From positions 1-33,310 of the forward strand of contig MAXH01000159.1 in NCBI GenBank assembly GCA_001750925.1: a stretch of DNA of 33,310 bases, in the 5' to 3' direction. The notes under the pieces were generated by a model. It worked only from the letters and a program-made list of their open reading frames with translations. It was not told the DNA's origin and did no database searches. The position numbers and the translations under genes are program-made. Shown piece after piece: positions 1 to 8,623 of this stretch (positions are counted from its first letter, which is position 1; each line of letters begins with the position of its first letter). Source of the DNA: Desulfobulbaceae bacterium S3730MH12. GTDB lineage: Bacteria > Desulfobacterota > Desulfobulbia > Desulfobulbales > Desulfocapsaceae.

Positions 1-642
1 ATCACCTGTTTCAAATTTCTCTTTACCGATCAGGCCGAGAGAAGATGCAGTCGGTTCGTGCAGGTGGGCAGGAGCAAACAAAACCCTGTCCTTTAAAAGA
101 GATCTCCACAGATCGCCATACGTAGTCACTCCATCACCTACCATGACCACAGAATCCGAAAGACTTTCTGCCAGTTTCTCCGGCGAAATCACCACAGGCA
201 CCCCGGCCGGAGCTGTCAATCCTTCACTATCTGTTCGATAAAAAGCTGCATAAACTTCTTTTTTTCGTGCATCAAGCACCGAGCATATCCAGGGAGCAGG
301 AGCACATTTACTCGCCAACCCGTCAAGGGTAGAAATCCCGATCATCGGTTTATCTGCTGCAAACGCCAGACCTTTTGCTGTGGCCATACCTATTCTCAGA
401 CCGGTAAAGCTTCCTGGTCCAAGACTCACAGCAATAGCCTCTATATGGGACCAGTCAACTCCTGTCTCCTTCATTATATAGTCAATTGATACAAGCAGTC
501 TTCTGGAATGGGTCTTCCCACTGCTCAGGCTGAGGGTTGCCAGCACCTCCCCGTTCGTTCTCGATCCCCGGGTGAGAGCAACAGAACTGCAGGAGGTTGC
601 AGTATCGATCGATAATATCAATGGTTGAGGCTGGTCGATCAA
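1..642 (-). CDS. tsaB: TsaB (YeaZ) tRNA t6A biosynthesis subunit, 3' end cut by window edge
   Basis: TsaB is the non-catalytic partner of TsaD in making N6-threonylcarbamoyladenosine at tRNA position 37, in the cytoplasm. The visible 214 codons begin with an ASKHA-type strand (ILSIDTAT) and contain the family signature GPGSFTGLRIG, followed by GISTLDGLA and a DARKKEVYAAFY segment, in the order seen in E. coli TsaB. The reading frame is open to the left edge, so roughly the last 20 residues are missing. The start is uncertain: TTG at 642 overlaps the rseP stop and has a weak AGG 8 nt upstream, while TTG at 621 would give the family-typical MILSIDTAT start but has no Shine-Dalgarno. Both are non-ATG. 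Position directly after rseP implies co-transcription and translational coupling. Identity is secure; the start is not. Confidence 0.9.
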   Translation of the reverse strand, partial: MIDQPQPLILSIDTATSCSSVALTRGSRTNGEVLATLSLSSGKTHSRRLLVSIDYIMKETGVDWSHIEAIAVSLGPGSFTGLRIGMATAKGLAFAADKPMIGISTLDGLASKCAPAPWICSVLDARKKEVYAAFYRTDSEGLTAPAGVPVVISPEKLAESLSDSVVMVGDGVTTYGDLWRSLLKDRVLFAPAHLHEPTASSLGLIGKEKFETGD

Positions 643-1712
643 CTTAACAACCTGACAATATCATTATAGAAGACAAAAATCATAAGGGTCGTGAGAAGGC
701 CGATACCGATCTGCTGAGCAAAGATCTGAGCTCTTTCATTCATCGGTTTTCTCATTATTCCTTCGATGGTTAAAAAGACCAGATGACCACCGTCAAGTAC
801 AGGTACCGGAAGAAGATTAAGAAAACCCAGGTTTATACTGAGCAAACCCATAAAATAGAAAAGATTCACCCAGCCCGCTTTCATCTGTTCACCGGCAATC
901 TGGGCAATGAGAATTGGGCCTCCTATTTCCGAGGCTGGAATCACCCGCTGAAAAAGTTTTACAAATCCCATGACGGTTAAAGATATATACATCCAGGTCT
1001 GAGCCAGGGCGGTCTGCATAGACTCTATGAGTGTTTTCCTGGTATAAGTCAATTCATCAGCCTTGACAATACCGATCATAAACCGTTTTTCGACTTCTTC
1101 GCCAAACACGTTCTTAACACTGTCTATCTTCGGAGTCACTTTAAACTGCAGCCGTTCTGTCCCTCTTTGCACAACGACAGACAGCTCCCGGCCTTCACTG
1201 CCCTTCACTCCATTAAGTACATCAAGCCAGCTGAGTGTCGGCTGGCTATTGATCTCGAGAATTACATCATCTGTTTCCAACCCCGCATTCTCGGCAGCTG
1301 ATTCGGCTGTTACCTTGCCGATACGGGTTGTATCGACCGGAGTCGGCACTCCAACAAAAATAAAAACCATAAAAAACAGAAGTACAGAAAAGAGCAGATT
1401 AAACAGGGGTCCGGCCAGGACAATCATAAACCGCTGCCAGACAGGCTTATGGGCAAAAGAAGCTTTTTTATCTCCATCGTCCATCTCCTGTTCATCGGGA
1501 TTCTCCCCAAACATTTTAACAAAACCGCCCAGGGGTAAAGCGGAAATAACATATTCCGTTTCACCGATTACCTTACCCGCGATTTTAGGGCCAAAACCTA
1601 AAGAGAATTTTAAAACACGTACCCGAAACAGTTTGGCAAAGAGGAAATGTCCAAGTTCATGCACAAATATAAGCAGCCCAAGTACCAGTATAAAGGAAAA
1701 AAGTGTATTCAT
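639..1712 (-). CDS. rseP: RseP-type site-2 zinc metalloprotease
   Basis: This is an inner-membrane intramembrane protease of the S2P/M50 family; in E. coli it cleaves anti-sigma RseA and clears signal-peptide remnants. The zinc motif HELGH lies at residues 18-22 in the first membrane segment, and the second active-site motif (NLLPVPVLDGGH) is at 299-310. One PDZ domain fits roughly residues 128-195, and further membrane segments lie near 95-120 and 335-350. At 357 residues it is shorter than the two-PDZ E. coli protein (about 450) and matches the single-PDZ form common outside gammaproteobacteria. It starts at ATG 22 nt after the dxr stop, with no clear Shine-Dalgarno, so coupling to dxr is likely. 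The substrate cannot be told from this window because no rseA or sigma-E gene is present. Confidence 0.95.
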   Translation of the reverse strand: MNTLFSFILVLGLLIFVHELGHFLFAKLFRVRVLKFSLGFGPKIAGKVIGETEYVISALPLGGFVKMFGENPDEQEMDDGDKKASFAHKPVWQRFMIVLAGPLFNLLFSVLLFFMVFIFVGVPTPVDTTRIGKVTAESAAENAGLETDDVILEINSQPTLSWLDVLNGVKGSEGRELSVVVQRGTERLQFKVTPKIDSVKNVFGEEVEKRFMIGIVKADELTYTRKTLIESMQTALAQTWMYISLTVMGFVKLFQRVIPASEIGGPILIAQIAGEQMKAGWVNLFYFMGLLSINLGFLNLLPVPVLDGGHLVFLTIEGIMRKPMNERAQIFAQQIGIGLLTTLMIFVFYNDIVRLLS

Positions 1713-1734
1713 ATTAAGTTGGTGTTTTCAATCG

Positions 1735-2886
1735 TTATTGGATGATGCGGAGTGCTTCCCTGCGGGCGCTCTTATCTGCCTGAAGAATATCCTCAAGGCT
1801 GTCCTCACTTCCCTCTTGTACAATATCCATTGTTCTGGCAACTGTCTCGGCAATATCCGGGAATTTAATCCTGGAGTCAAGAAAAGCATCTACAGCTATT
1901 TCATTTGCCGCATTAAGAACTGCAGGAGCTACTCCACCTGTACTAATTGCCTCAAAAGCGATCTTCAATGCAGGAAAGCTGGTATAATCGGGTTCAAGAA
2001 ATTCAAGATTTCCACACTGGGAAAGTTGTAGAGGATTCAAGTCCAGTTCGAGTCTCTTTGGGTATGAGAGGGCATAGGAAATAGGAATTCTCATATCAGG
2101 AATACCGAGTTGAGCAATAACCGAGCCGTCCATATATTCAACCAGAGAATGAACAATAGACTGAGGGTGAACAACGACCTCTATCTCTTCAGGCCCGACA
2201 TCAAACAGCCATTTAGCCTCGATCACCTCCAACCCTTTATTCATCAAGGTAGCAGAATCGATGGAGATTTTCCGGCCCATATCCCAGTTCGGATGATTGA
2301 GAGCTTGCTCCCTGGTAACAGATCTCAATTCTTCCAGGTTTTTCCCTCTGAAAGGCCCCCCGGATGCGGTGAGAATAATTTTCTTCAAATCATCCTTTTG
2401 GCCTGCTTCAAGAGCCTGAAAAATTGCAGAATGCTCAGAATCTATCGGAAACAGTTTAACTCCCTCTCTCTTCACGGCATCCATTACAAATTTACCGGCC
2501 ATGACAAGGGTTTCCTTGTTTGCCAGACCTATATCCTTTCCTGCACCAATAGCTGCAAGAGTGGGTAACAGGCCGGCAGCACCCACTATCGCCGAGATAG
2601 TCATATCAGCTTTTGAATATGCTGCGACCAACTTATTTCCCTCCAATCCCGTCACAATTCGGTTGTGATATTCTTCAGGCAGTAATCCGCGTAACGTTTC
2701 AGCCTGGAAGTCATCATAGATGGAGACAAGTTCGGGCCGGAACTCCACAACCTGTTCAGCAAGTCGCTTGACATTCCGCCCGGCAGCCATGGCCACAATC
2801 TTATAATGCTTCGGAAACTTCCTCACCACCTTAAGAACGTTCACACCAATTGAACCGGTAGTTCCCAAAAGAGAAATAAACTTCAT
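1735..2886 (-). CDS. dxr: 1-deoxy-D-xylulose 5-phosphate reductoisomerase
   Basis: DXR converts DXP to 2-C-methyl-D-erythritol 4-phosphate with NADPH, the committing step of the MEP isoprenoid pathway. The NADPH-binding loop GTTGSIG is at residues 8-14, LANKETLV at 121-128, and metal-binding residues Asp149 and Glu151 lie in PIDSEH. A flexible-loop region (ASGGPFRG, then HPNWDMG) and Glu220 in MNKGLE follow. The length of 383 aa is normal. The ATG overlaps the cdsA stop by one base (TAATG), a classic coupling arrangement. It shares the transcript with uppS, which consumes the isoprenoid units that this pathway supplies. Confidence 0.97.
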   Translation of the reverse strand: MKFISLLGTTGSIGVNVLKVVRKFPKHYKIVAMAAGRNVKRLAEQVVEFRPELVSIYDDFQAETLRGLLPEEYHNRIVTGLEGNKLVAAYSKADMTISAIVGAAGLLPTLAAIGAGKDIGLANKETLVMAGKFVMDAVKREGVKLFPIDSEHSAIFQALEAGQKDDLKKIILTASGGPFRGKNLEELRSVTREQALNHPNWDMGRKISIDSATLMNKGLEVIEAKWLFDVGPEEIEVVVHPQSIVHSLVEYMDGSVIAQLGIPDMRIPISYALSYPKRLELDLNPLQLSQCGNLEFLEPDYTSFPALKIAFEAISTGGVAPAVLNAANEIAVDAFLDSRIKFPDIAETVARTMDIVQEGSEDSLEDILQADKSARREALRIIQ

Positions 2887-3686
2887 TACACTCCAGTAAA
2901 AACAAGAAGATAATAGAGAACGGGAGCAGCAAAAAGCAGGGAATCGACCCGATCAAGAATACCGCCGTGTCCGGCTAGAATTGTGCCGGAGTCTTTTGTC
3001 CCTGTGCCTCGTTTAATAATCGATTCGGTCAGATCACCAGTAATTCCTACACAGGTAACCAATATGGTAGAGAATATCAGGAAGAACCAGTGAATGGCAG
3101 GCAGGAGCAGAAATGCAAAAAATACTGCTCCCAGCAGACCGGCACAGATACCGCCGAGAGCTCCCTCTATCGTTTTATTTGGACTGATATGAGGAGAGAG
3201 CTTGTGTTTGCCAATGGCACGCCCGACAAAATATGCGCCGCTGTCAGAACCGGCTGTAATGGCTGTAACAATAATCAGCCAGCTACCCCCCTCCGGCAGG
3301 TGACGTAAAAGTATTACGTGTGCACCAAGCAGTCCTATATAGGCAAGACCAAAAACTAGACGACAAAAACGAAGGTAACTATCCTCAATATACTGATATT
3401 TAATAATAAAATATCCAGACAGGAAAAAAAACGAAATAAGAGTAAAAAGCGGCAGGAGGGAGGTTTGAGGGAAGATGCAGACAGCAACTACCGGCATTGC
3501 CAGAATCGAATCAATAAGCCACCGTTCTATACGATTGGTTACCTCTCCTGCTGCCATTCTTACATATTCGTCACAGCCAATCAAAACAACGAATATCACA
3601 ACAATATTAAACAGCAGTATTGACCCTTTTAAGAGGAGCAGGAGCCAGAAACCGGCAATAAAGAGACCGGGTACAATACGTTTCAT
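2886..3686 (-). CDS. cdsA: Phosphatidate cytidylyltransferase (CDP-diacylglycerol synthase)
   Basis: CdsA makes CDP-diacylglycerol from phosphatidic acid and CTP in the inner membrane, feeding all phospholipid head-group pathways. The protein is 266 aa with several hydrophobic membrane segments (for example near 8-37, 59-97, 110-128, 176-215 and 250-265). The C-terminal family signature is intact: GDLTES at 217-222, the [10 protein letters not shown] run at 225-234 and [11 protein letters not shown] at 239-249. SDSGAY at 147-152 is also typical. It starts 3 nt after the uppS stop and its own stop overlaps the dxr start, so the three are tightly coupled. Confidence 0.96.
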   Translation of the reverse strand: MKRIVPGLFIAGFWLLLLLKGSILLFNIVVIFVVLIGCDEYVRMAAGEVTNRIERWLIDSILAMPVVAVCIFPQTSLLPLFTLISFFFLSGYFIIKYQYIEDSYLRFCRLVFGLAYIGLLGAHVILLRHLPEGGSWLIIVTAITAGSDSGAYFVGRAIGKHKLSPHISPNKTIEGALGGICAGLLGAVFFAFLLLPAIHWFFLIFSTILVTCVGITGDLTESIIKRGTGTKDSGTILAGHGGILDRVDSLLFAAPVLYYLLVFTGV

Positions 3687-3689
3687 AAT

Positions 3690-4436
3690 CTACCCGGGGT
3701 GCAGTTGTTCTCCAGTGCGACCAAAACGCCTCTCCCGCAACTGATATTCGGACAATGCCTGCAAAAATTCATCTTTTCGAAATTCAGGCCACATGATATC
3801 TGTAAAGTAGACCTCAGAATAAGACACCTGCCAAAGCATGAAATTGGAAAGCCTGGACTCCCCCCCTGTTCGAATGAGAAGATCAGGATCCGGCAAACCG
3901 GCAGTGTCCAGATGGTTACTTAGAACCTCACTGGATATTGATTCAACCGTCCGTTCTCCTGAAATACACTCCCGTGATAACGCCTTCACCGCCCTGACAA
4001 TCTCATCACGAGCTCCATAGCTGAGTGCAAGGTTAAGAATCAACTCAGAATTGTCGGAAGTTTCTTCGATAACATGTTCAAGGATTTCCCTTACCTGATC
4101 AGGTAATCGATCACGATCCCCAATGGACATCAGCCGTATTCCATTTTTCTGCATTCGTGGAAGCTCAGCCTCCAGGTACCTTTTCAAAATGGACATCAAC
4201 CCGGTAACCTCATGCCTGGGCCTGTTCCAGTTCTCAGAAGAAAACGCATAAAGAGTCAGAACTTTTATATCTATTTCTCTGGATATTTCGACAATATCGC
4301 TAACAGAATCAGCTCCGACCTTATGTCCGAACAACCTGGGTTTTTTTCTCCTCTTCGCCCACCTTCCATTTCCATCCATAATGATCGCAACATGGTGTGG
4401 AAGACGTTCTAAATCAACAACAGTTGTAGAAACCAT
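3690..4436 (-). CDS. uppS: Isoprenyl (undecaprenyl) diphosphate synthase, cis-type
   Basis: UppS condenses isopentenyl diphosphate onto farnesyl diphosphate in cis to make the C55 carrier lipid for peptidoglycan and O-antigen. The hallmark IIMDGNGRWAKRR is near the N terminus, with the catalytic Asp at residue 21, and RTGGESRLSNFMLWQ plus YSEVYFTDIMWPEF form the C-terminal motifs. I chose ATG at 4436 (248 aa); an in-frame TTG at 4442 would add two residues. Neither has a Shine-Dalgarno, and the frr stop lies only 15 nt upstream, so translation is probably coupled to frr. It is followed by cdsA and dxr in the order usual for proteobacteria. Confidence 0.95.
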   Translation of the reverse strand: MVSTTVVDLERLPHHVAIIMDGNGRWAKRRKKPRLFGHKVGADSVSDIVEISREIDIKVLTLYAFSSENWNRPRHEVTGLMSILKRYLEAELPRMQKNGIRLMSIGDRDRLPDQVREILEHVIEETSDNSELILNLALSYGARDEIVRAVKALSRECISGERTVESISSEVLSNHLDTAGLPDPDLLIRTGGESRLSNFMLWQVSYSEVYFTDIMWPEFRKDEFLQALSEYQLRERRFGRTGEQLHPG

Positions 4437-4451
4437 AATCAACGAGGAGCA

Positions 4452-5006
4452 TCAAACTTCCAGCACCTCTTTTTCCTTAGAACCAGTGATACCGTCAATA
4501 TCTTTTATATAAGAATCAGTTTCGGCCTGGGCATCATCCTGGAGCTTGAACAAATCATCTTCAGATATATCCTTGTCCTTTTTCTGTTTCTTGAGAGTGT
4601 CTATAGCCTCTCTTCGGATATTCCGAATGGCCACCCGAAACTCCTCTGCCGATTTTTTTACCGACTTTACAAGCTCTTTTCTTCGTTCTTCTGTGAGCTG
4701 TGGAATATTGAGACGTATAATTTTTCCGTCATTGACGGGAGTCAGACCAACATCAGATTTAAGAATAGCCTTCTCAATGGCAGGCAGCATCTGTGGATCC
4801 CAGGGTTGAATGGCGATAAGTCTGCTTTCCGGAATGGTAAGTGTACACACCTGATTAAGAGGCATTCCACTACCGTAAGCATCTACCGAGATATCATCGA
4901 GTATCGAAATAGAAGCTCTCCCGGTTCGAACCTTGGAGAGTTCCTTTTTAAAAGATTCAACACTCTTTTCCATTTTTTCGGACATTATCAAAATTACTTC
5001 ACTCAT
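4452..5006 (-). CDS. frr: Ribosome recycling factor
   Basis: RRF acts with EF-G to split post-termination ribosomes. The 184-residue length is standard. The N-terminal helix leads into the conserved VRTGRAS segment, followed by the domain II beta stretch (TIPESRLIAIQPWD) and the RRF signature region LNIPQLTEERRKELVK, with a long charged helix at the C terminus. It begins 27 nt after the pyrH stop and is transcribed with it, as in most bacteria. Nothing unusual is seen. Confidence 0.97.
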   Translation of the reverse strand: MSEVILIMSEKMEKSVESFKKELSKVRTGRASISILDDISVDAYGSGMPLNQVCTLTIPESRLIAIQPWDPQMLPAIEKAILKSDVGLTPVNDGKIIRLNIPQLTEERRKELVKSVKKSAEEFRVAIRNIRREAIDTLKKQKKDKDISEDDLFKLQDDAQAETDSYIKDIDGITGSKEKEVLEV

Positions 5007-5033
5007 GATGTCACCCTCTGTCAGAATAGTTCC

Positions 5034-5747
5034 TTATTCAGTAATAAGCGTGCCGACTGCTTTCCCCAATGCTGCCTGCCTGATATTCCCTGATTTCGCC
5101 ATATTAAGAACCATGATAGGCAAACCATCTTCACGGGCCAGAGCAATACCAGCGGCATCCATAATTTTCAATCCCTTCTGCAACACCTCGTCATAGGAAA
5201 GACTCTCATATTTCTTGGCATCCTTATGTACAACAGGGTCTTTATCATAAACACCATCAACCTTGGTTGCTTTGATAACGACTTCTGCATCGATCTCCAA
5301 AGCTCTAAGCACAGCTGCAGAGTCAGTCGTAAAATACGGATTACCAGTTCCAGCAGCAAAAATCACAACCCGCCCTTTTTCCAGATGCCTGGTTGCACGT
5401 CTTCTGATATATGGTTCAGACACTGACTGCATGGGAATTGCCGACATAACGCGGGTTATAATGCCATTGCGCTCCAGAGCATCCTGCAGTGCCAGACTGT
5501 TCATTACAGTAGCAAGCATACCCATGCTGTCCGCTGTAGTCCGATCCATTCCTCTGCTTGCACCGGCAACCCCTCTGAAGATATTACCTGCACCTATAAC
5601 TATCCCAATCTCGATACCTTTCTCGACCACTGCCTTGACTTCTCCAGCTACGAATTCCAGAACGCCGGGGTTGATACCATATGAATCTTCTCCCATCAAC
5701 GCCTCACCACTCAGCTTGAGCAGTATCCGTTTATACGTTGCAATCAT
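5034..5747 (-). CDS. pyrH: Uridylate kinase (UMP kinase)
   Basis: PyrH phosphorylates UMP to UDP in de novo pyrimidine synthesis and belongs to the amino acid kinase fold; bacterial forms are hexameric and usually GTP-activated and UTP-inhibited. The phosphate-binding KLSGEAL is at residues 11-17, GAGNIFRG at 52-59, the UMP-binding [15 protein letters not shown] region at 131-145 and the [13 protein letters not shown] motif at 159-171. The length of 237 aa is normal. The ATG is preceded by AGAGG with 9 nt spacing. Upstream is a 195-nt spacer after tsf that contains alternative inverted repeats. Confidence 0.97.
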   Translation of the reverse strand: MIATYKRILLKLSGEALMGEDSYGINPGVLEFVAGEVKAVVEKGIEIGIVIGAGNIFRGVAGASRGMDRTTADSMGMLATVMNSLALQDALERNGIITRVMSAIPMQSVSEPYIRRRATRHLEKGRVVIFAAGTGNPYFTTDSAAVLRALEIDAEVVIKATKVDGVYDKDPVVHKDAKKYESLSYDEVLQKGLKIMDAAGIALAREDGLPIMVLNMAKSGNIRQAALGKAVGTLITE

Positions 5748-5831
5748 ATGCTTTTTCCTCTCAAATAAAGGCGATAAAGACAGGCAGCCAAATAACCCGA
5801 CTAGTCAGAAAACTTTCAGTCACGCTGGATA

Positions 5832-5920
5832 AGTGCCTTGATGCTGGTATTAATCATTTGAATTAAATAGCACTTTAGATTTTCTTATTTTTTATTACAG
5901 CTTTTATGGAGTAAGGCACT
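5832..5920 (-). promoter_or_regulatory. Structured spacer between tsf and pyrH (candidate switch-like leader)
   Basis: On the minus strand three elements occur in order: AGTGCCTT (5920-5913), AAGTGC (5875-5870) and AAGGCACTT (5839-5831). The third can pair perfectly with the first over 8 bp or with the second over 6 bp, and the two pairings exclude each other. No U-tract follows, so any effect would be on translation or RNA stability. The element is seen in the sequence only; its function is speculation. Confidence 0.25.
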
Positions 5921-5942
5921 AAAGCCAATAAACAACCAGTTG

Positions 5943-6539
5943 CTATTCTGTACCAACCTGAAATCGTGCGAAGCGCTTAATGGAGATATTTTCACCCATT
6001 TTTCCTACAAGCTCATTCAACAAATCCTGTACAGTAAGGTCAGGATTCTTAACATACTGCTGTTCGAGGAGACATATTTCGGAAAGAAATTTTTCAATCT
6101 TTCCAGTCACCATTTTCTCTACAATAGCCTCCGGTTTACCAGAATCCAGCGCCTGCTGAACGTAAATTTCTTTCTCCCGGGAAACTACCTCAGGTGATAC
6201 TTCTTCTCTGATCACAGCGACAGGATTAAGAGCAGCAATATGCATGGCTATATCACGGGCGAATGCTCTGAAATCATCGTTTTTAGCGACAAAATCAGTC
6301 TCACATCCGAGTTCAATCATAACACCTAGATTTCCCCCCGCATGGATATAGGTCTCAACTACTCCCTGATTCGTTGCCCTTCCCGCACGCTTAGCAGCTA
6401 CAGCAAGCCCCTTTTGCCTCAAAAGATCTACAGCTTTTTCCATATCCCCGCCTGTATCAGTGAGGGCTTTTTTGCAGTCCATCATACCTGCTGCTGTCTT
6501 ATCTCTGAGGTCTTTTACCATCTTGGCAGTTATATTCAT
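5943..6539 (-). CDS. tsf: Elongation factor Ts, short form
   Basis: EF-Ts is the nucleotide exchange factor that reloads EF-Tu with GTP. An N-terminal UBA-like domain (about residues 1-45, with TAAGMMDCKKAL) is followed by the exchange motif ETDFVAKN, with TDFVA at 81-85. At 198 aa it is the short type, lacking much of the second subdomain and coiled coil of the 283-residue E. coli protein, as in Thermus and chloroplast-like forms. The start has a strong AAAGGAG. It lies behind a terminator-like hairpin after rpsB, so its expression probably depends on partial readthrough, and its partner gene tuf is in the same window. Confidence 0.96.
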   Translation of the reverse strand: MNITAKMVKDLRDKTAAGMMDCKKALTDTGGDMEKAVDLLRQKGLAVAAKRAGRATNQGVVETYIHAGGNLGVMIELGCETDFVAKNDDFRAFARDIAMHIAALNPVAVIREEVSPEVVSREKEIYVQQALDSGKPEAIVEKMVTGKIEKFLSEICLLEQQYVKNPDLTVQDLLNELVGKMGENISIKRFARFQVGTE

Positions 6540-6586
6540 GGTAAATCTCCTTTAGTCTTCTTTAATTTTATAAAATCTCATATAGT

Positions 6587-6618
6587 AAAAAAGGGCAGTC
6601 ATAAGACAGCCCTTTTTT
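6587..6618 (-). terminator. Intergenic terminator/attenuator between rpsB and tsf
   Basis: On the minus strand an A6 run precedes a hairpin with arms GGGC and GCCC. There is one T-T mismatch, then GTC paired to GAC around a TTAT loop, and a T6 run follows. It is symmetric, so it could work in either direction. Because tsf follows 48 nt later with no clear promoter, it is likely an attenuator that makes more S2 than EF-Ts, comparable to the attenuation known between rpsB and tsf in E. coli. Confidence 0.85.
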
Positions 6619-6684
6619 CAATCATTTCAACTTATCGATCTCTTCGGATTAGCCAAAGCTTAGTGACACTAACCAGGGAATATA

Positions 6685-7620
6685 CTATTCTCTGGTTTCA
6701 GCAGGCTTTTCGGCAACCTTTTCAACAACCTCTTCGACCGGCTTTTCAACTACTTCTTTGACAACCTTTTCGGCAACCTTTTCGACCGGCTTTTCAACTA
6801 CTTCTTTGACAACCTTTTCAGCAACCTCCTCGACCGGCTTTTCAGCAACCTCTTCAGCGGGTACTTCTGCCGCCATCTCACTTCCGGCATCCCCCATTGC
6901 TGCAGCCACAGCTTCCTCAGAAGCCTCCTCTCCATCTTTCAATGCCTGTCCGGTAAGCACTGCTTCAGCAACATGATTAGTGATCAAACGAATTGATCTG
7001 ATTGCATCATCATTGCCGGGAATTATAAAATCTACATTGTCGGGATCGCAGTTTGTATCAGTTATAGCAACAACAGGAATATTCAGTTTAATTGCCTCAT
7101 TAATTGCAATGGATTCCTTTCTGGGATCAACCAGAAATATGACCGATGGCAACTTACGCATATCTTTGATACCACCAACATTGCGCTCCAATTTTACTCT
7201 CTCTTTTTCCATCAGGAGAATCTCTTTTTTGGGAAAACGGTTAATCGAACCATCCTCTTGCATAGATTCTATAGATTTGAGCCTTTCAATTGAATTTTTT
7301 ATGGTTTGAAAGTTTGTAAGCATGCCGCCAAGCCAACGGTGGTCAACATAGAACATACCACACCGTTTAGCTTCTTCATTAATTATGGATTGAGCCTGCC
7401 TCTTCGTACCTACAAAGAGTATAGATCCGCCATTTTTAACCTCGCCGGTTATAAAGTCACATGCCTTATCAAAAAGACGCTTGGTCAAATCTAAATTGAC
7501 AATATATATTCCGTTGCGGGGTCCATAAATATACGGTTTCATCTTTGGGTTCCAACGTCTCGTTTGATGCCCAAAATGAAGCCCTGCCTGCAGCATTTCC
7601 CTTACAGTAACATTTGCCAT
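6685..7620 (-). CDS. rpsB: 30S ribosomal protein S2 with long repetitive C-terminal tail
   Basis: S2 binds the back of the 30S head-body junction and helps S1 to join. Residues 1 to about 228 are a canonical S2 core ([19 protein letters not shown] at the start, FVGTKRQAQ near 69-77, [11 protein letters not shown] near 94-104, the DPRKE region near 165 and [10 protein letters not shown] near 213-222). After that come about 80 extra residues rich in Glu, Val, Lys, Ala and Pro, giving 311 aa against a usual 230-260. Residues 268-299 are two near-identical 16-residue units ([16 protein letters not shown] and [16 protein letters not shown]) with more degenerate copies on both sides. The start has GGAG 6 nt upstream. 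The gene has its own promoter and heads the tsf-pyrH-frr cluster. Confidence 0.97.
   Translation of the reverse strand: MANVTVREMLQAGLHFGHQTRRWNPKMKPYIYGPRNGIYIVNLDLTKRLFDKACDFITGEVKNGGSILFVGTKRQAQSIINEEAKRCGMFYVDHRWLGGMLTNFQTIKNSIERLKSIESMQEDGSINRFPKKEILLMEKERVKLERNVGGIKDMRKLPSVIFLVDPRKESIAINEAIKLNIPVVAITDTNCDPDNVDFIIPGNDDAIRSIRLITNHVAEAVLTGQALKDGEEASEEAVAAAMGDAGSEMAAEVPAEEVAEKPVEEVAEKVVKEVVEKPVEKVAEKVVKEVVEKPVEEVVEKVAEKPAETRE
6724..6819 (-). repeat. 48-bp in-frame tandem repeat in rpsB 3' end
   Basis: Two adjacent 48-bp units, 6724-6771 and 6772-6819, match at 45 of 48 positions. A third, more diverged copy begins at 6820. The period of 16 codons keeps the reading frame, so copy-number change would only lengthen or shorten the S2 tail. 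Confidence 0.95.
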
Positions 7621-7726
7621 AATTTTCTCCGATTCCGGTTAGACCTCCATCTTCTAAAATCACAGAACAGGTTCAAGTCAGCTCTGCGACACCAGATGTA
7701 ATTGAAGATGTGTGTTTTATAAAATG

Positions 7727-7748
7727 GTCAGATCATTATTAATCTGAC
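7727..7748 (-). promoter_or_regulatory. rpsB leader hairpin
   Basis: A perfect 7-bp stem, GTCAGAT with ATCTGAC, encloses an 8-nt loop in the roughly 140-nt untranslated leader of rpsB. No U-tract follows, so it is not a terminator. It is a candidate for S2 autogenous control, but no known motif was verified. Confidence 0.4.
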
Positions 7749-7767
7749 TCGCAAAAAATAACTTTTC

Positions 7768-7796
7768 TTTATAACATGGGCTGCCGGTTTATGCAA
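7768..7796 (-). promoter_or_regulatory. Predicted sigma-70 promoter for rpsB-tsf
   Basis: A -35 TTGCAT (7796-7791), a 17-nt spacer and a -10 TATAAA (7773-7768) preceded by TG at the extended -10 position. Transcription would start near 7760, leaving about 140 nt of leader. This is the best promoter-like sequence in the window. Confidence 0.65.
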
Positions 7797-7826
7797 CATT
7801 TGACATTTAGAGGTTTTCAAAGATTA

Positions 7827-8594
7827 TCATCTTTTGATAAGTGATGATCTCCCTGTTAAAATAGCCTTTAACCACTCAAAACCAAATTTCAGCAGTTCAC
7901 CATCCTCCCTTGCAATTCGTCTCTTAAAATCTTTTTCTATTTTAAACTGCTTTATCAACTGATACTCTCCTGCAAATCTACGAAAACCATCAATATTATA
8001 ACAGACCATAAATGCCAGTTGCTGCTTTTCACCTCCAGCCCCCTCACCTTTCCATGGATTTGCAGCAAACAGTGTATCAACGGCTACCCATAGTGCATTC
8101 ATTGAATTATACTCGATTAACTGCTGATTTCGGATCCAGCTGTCAACAGTAAATTCCTTTTCCTCTTTATGTCCAAGACAGTAAGGATGATTGGTCATAA
8201 AATAGAATTCTTCAGATTCTCCCTTTACAGCCATCCTGTCTACTGCCCTCTCCAGGGGATAGGTACGACATGCGGATGGTCTCTCTCTATATACGGAACA
8301 TCCTTTATTATTTAAAAAGGGACATGATTTTTCGCGGTCATCGCCAAGCTTAAGCTTAACCGCAGGGAAAAAAGGATTATCACCCTGCACCAGATAACTG
8401 TGTTCCCTCATAAAATCTTCAGAGTCCATACCGAGTGAACTTTTCAGCTTAATGACATCATATGGATAAAGAGTAATATTGACATCTTTACAGCAAGAGG
8501 TAAAGCAAGCCACTCCGGAATGACATTCGAAGGCAAATTTCGAATCCTTCAGGGGGATCATGCCCTCAGGAAATTCCTTACCGGGATCACTCAT
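7827..8594 (-). CDS. YkgJ-like CxxCxxCC family cysteine-cluster protein
   Basis: This 255-residue protein belongs to the broad YkgJ / CxxCxxCC family, proposed to bind zinc or iron-sulfur; members have no settled function. Eight cysteines are visible at 24, 30, 34, 35, 91, 99, 109 and 139. The first four form the CxxxxxCxxxCC cluster, and the second set sits in the typical SCPFLNNKGCSVYRERPSAC run followed by RTYP. No signal peptide or membrane segment is seen. The start at 8594 is fixed by AAGGAGG 9 nt upstream; reading further upstream would translate the rplQ terminator U-tract as polyphenylalanine. It stands alone between the alpha operon and rpsB, directly behind the rplQ terminator with no room for its own promoter. 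Confidence 0.88.
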   Translation of the reverse strand: MSDPGKEFPEGMIPLKDSKFAFECHSGVACFTSCCKDVNITLYPYDVIKLKSSLGMDSEDFMREHSYLVQGDNPFFPAVKLKLGDDREKSCPFLNNKGCSVYRERPSACRTYPLERAVDRMAVKGESEEFYFMTNHPYCLGHKEEKEFTVDSWIRNQQLIEYNSMNALWVAVDTLFAANPWKGEGAGGEKQQLAFMVCYNIDGFRRFAGEYQLIKQFKIEKDFKRRIAREDGELLKFGFEWLKAILTGRSSLIKR

Positions 8595-8623
8595 ACACCA
8601 GAACCTCCTTGCAACATGAGGAA

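Noticed and set aside
1063-2031. A 322-codon open frame on the plus strand opposite rseP and dxr
   Set aside because: It lies wholly antisense to two certain genes, has a serine- and threonine-rich composition typical of a shadow frame, and matches no family that I know.
6724-6867. Repeats in rpsB considered as a CRISPR-like array
   Set aside because: The units are contiguous, without spacers, coding and in frame at 48 bp; they are a protein tandem repeat.
7621-7826. A tRNA or known riboswitch in the rpsB leader
   Set aside because: No cloverleaf, T-loop or recognised aptamer core could be found; only one simple hairpin is present.
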